Of a stretch of 40,197 bases of DNA, positions 39,607 to 40,197 are shown one piece after another. Each line of letters begins with the position of its first letter. Positions within the stretch are counted from its first letter, which is position 1. This DNA comes from a virus, in IMG/VR virus record IMGVR_UViG_3300044729_002979, positions 1 to 40,197 of that record. One strand, 5' to 3'. A model generated the notes under the pieces. The model was not told the origin of the DNA. It did no database searches and saw nothing but the letters and a program-made list of their open reading frames with translations. Made by a program: the position numbers and the translations under genes.

Positions 39607-40140
39607 TCACTCATCAAAATCAGCTTCCTCAAGTGCAACAAGTAATTGCTCAACGCCAAGAGCATTCGATTGCAAACTTTTTGCAACTTCAGCAACTTTT
39701 GCGGCGCTATTTAGAATGCTCGGTATATCTCGCATATCTATCACGCGCTCTGAACTTAGATATTCATCTAAAGTACGATTAGCTAACTGTGCAAGTTTTG
39801 CAGCGTCATGAGAAAGAGCACGCCCTAAGAATTCTTGCTGAGAGCGATATTCTTCTAACTTTCGCTTATGTTCAATTGCTCTTGCATCTTTCTCAAGTTG
39901 CAGCTTATTTGCAAATTCATTTCTGTCGTAATCTGCTACACGTTCGCCCCAATTATTTCTCTTTGCAATTTGAGCGACTTTCGGTTCTTGCAAATTAAAT
40001 ATTGCGCTGATATAATTGTAAGATCTACCACTTCCACACTTAGCGTAGAGTTGGAACAATTCAAATTCTTTCTGAGTCTCATTCAAAGCTCCACCCTGTC
40101 TAATAAAGAATGACTTTGTAGCTAGATGTTCATGCAGCAA
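39607..40140 (-). CDS. terS: Probable terminase small subunit
   Basis: A protein of up to 177 residues. Around residues 20-75 it has LNETQKEFELFQLYAKCGSG, RSYNYISAIFNLQEPKVAQI and AKRNNWGERVADYDRNEF, a helix-turn-helix followed by the nW.eRv..yD motif common in small terminases of the phage type. A long charged helix follows (QLEKDARAIEHKRKLEEYRS), then AAKLAQLANRTLDEYLSSER and an acidic end EQLLVALEEADFDE, as used for oligomer formation and contact with the large subunit. The start is uncertain: TTG 40140 is listed, TTG 40086 is closer to the domain, and the frame stays open to the window's right edge at 40197, so the gene may be partial. Confidence 0.7.
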   Translation of the reverse strand: MLHEHLATKSFFIRQGGALNETQKEFELFQLYAKCGSGRSYNYISAIFNLQEPKVAQIAKRNNWGERVADYDRNEFANKLQLEKDARAIEHKRKLEEYRSQQEFLGRALSHDAAKLAQLANRTLDEYLSSERVIDMRDIPSILNSAAKVAEVAKSLQSNALGVEQLLVALEEADFDE

Positions 40141-40197
40141 AGAATTTGAGTCTTGCGCGAATTGTAGACTCTGATCAAAAACATTCGATTCACAATC

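Overview
The window is the late structural region of a long, non-contractile-tailed (siphovirus-like) double-stranded DNA phage or prophage. Every gene I accept lies on the minus strand, so transcription runs from the right edge (packaging) to the left edge (host-recognition proteins). Many proteins look like families I know from phages of unicellular cyanobacteria (Synechococcus/Cyanobium type): DUF6321 and DUF6496 small basic proteins, the FGRL...LFDSSHRF structural protein, a 1508-residue protein with the RPFKTINRA block of cyanomyovirus structural proteins, and the AVKSKTG...RIDHQPGKPK small protein. The cyanobacterial host is therefore an inference from remembered families, not from a search. 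There is no sheath gene between the tail completion proteins and the tube, which argues for a siphovirus. I see no integrase, DNA polymerase, separate lysis cassette, photosynthesis gene, tRNA or CRISPR array.

Layout from right to left. Packaging: a probable small terminase (39607-40140) and the large terminase (35859-37304). These two are separated by an unusual block: a RepL-like winged-helix protein (39004-39444), two AT-rich tandem repeat arrays (38488-38640 and 38760-39012), a promoter with a possible operator, a GC-rich unknown gene (37707-38294) and a small hydrophobic protein (37459-37641). Head: portal (DUF4055 type), scaffold, three small lysine-rich proteins with an HNH nuclease gene among them, and the major capsid protein. 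Neck and tail: head-tail adaptor, head closure, neck protein, tail terminator, major tail tube protein, a 429-residue structural protein, a tail assembly chaperone pair joined by an apparent +1 frameshift, a roughly 2445-residue tape measure carrying a lambda R-like (GH104) lytic domain, and tail-tip proteins.

The left 12 kb is a host-recognition island. It holds a very long chimeric fibre protein, a second copy of the tail tube gene with an added C-terminal tail, and at least eight small adhesin-like genes. Three of these share one N-terminal anchor of about 40 residues but carry different bodies (discoidin-like, beta-propeller, LamG-like). A tail fibre assembly-type chaperone lies among them.

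Regulation that can be read from the sequence: genes are packed with TGATG, TAATG and ATGA overlaps, indicating coupled translation. Intrinsic terminators follow the scaffold, major capsid, major tail tube and chaperone genes; those after capsid and tube use a UUCG tetraloop and are followed by the same CCTGGAG Shine-Dalgarno layout. Short GC-rich hairpins of one family (five-base arms, three-base NGT loop) occur upstream of both the capsid and the tube gene. The least explained parts are the repeat/winged-helix block splitting the terminase genes, the hairpin family, and the modular adhesin set.
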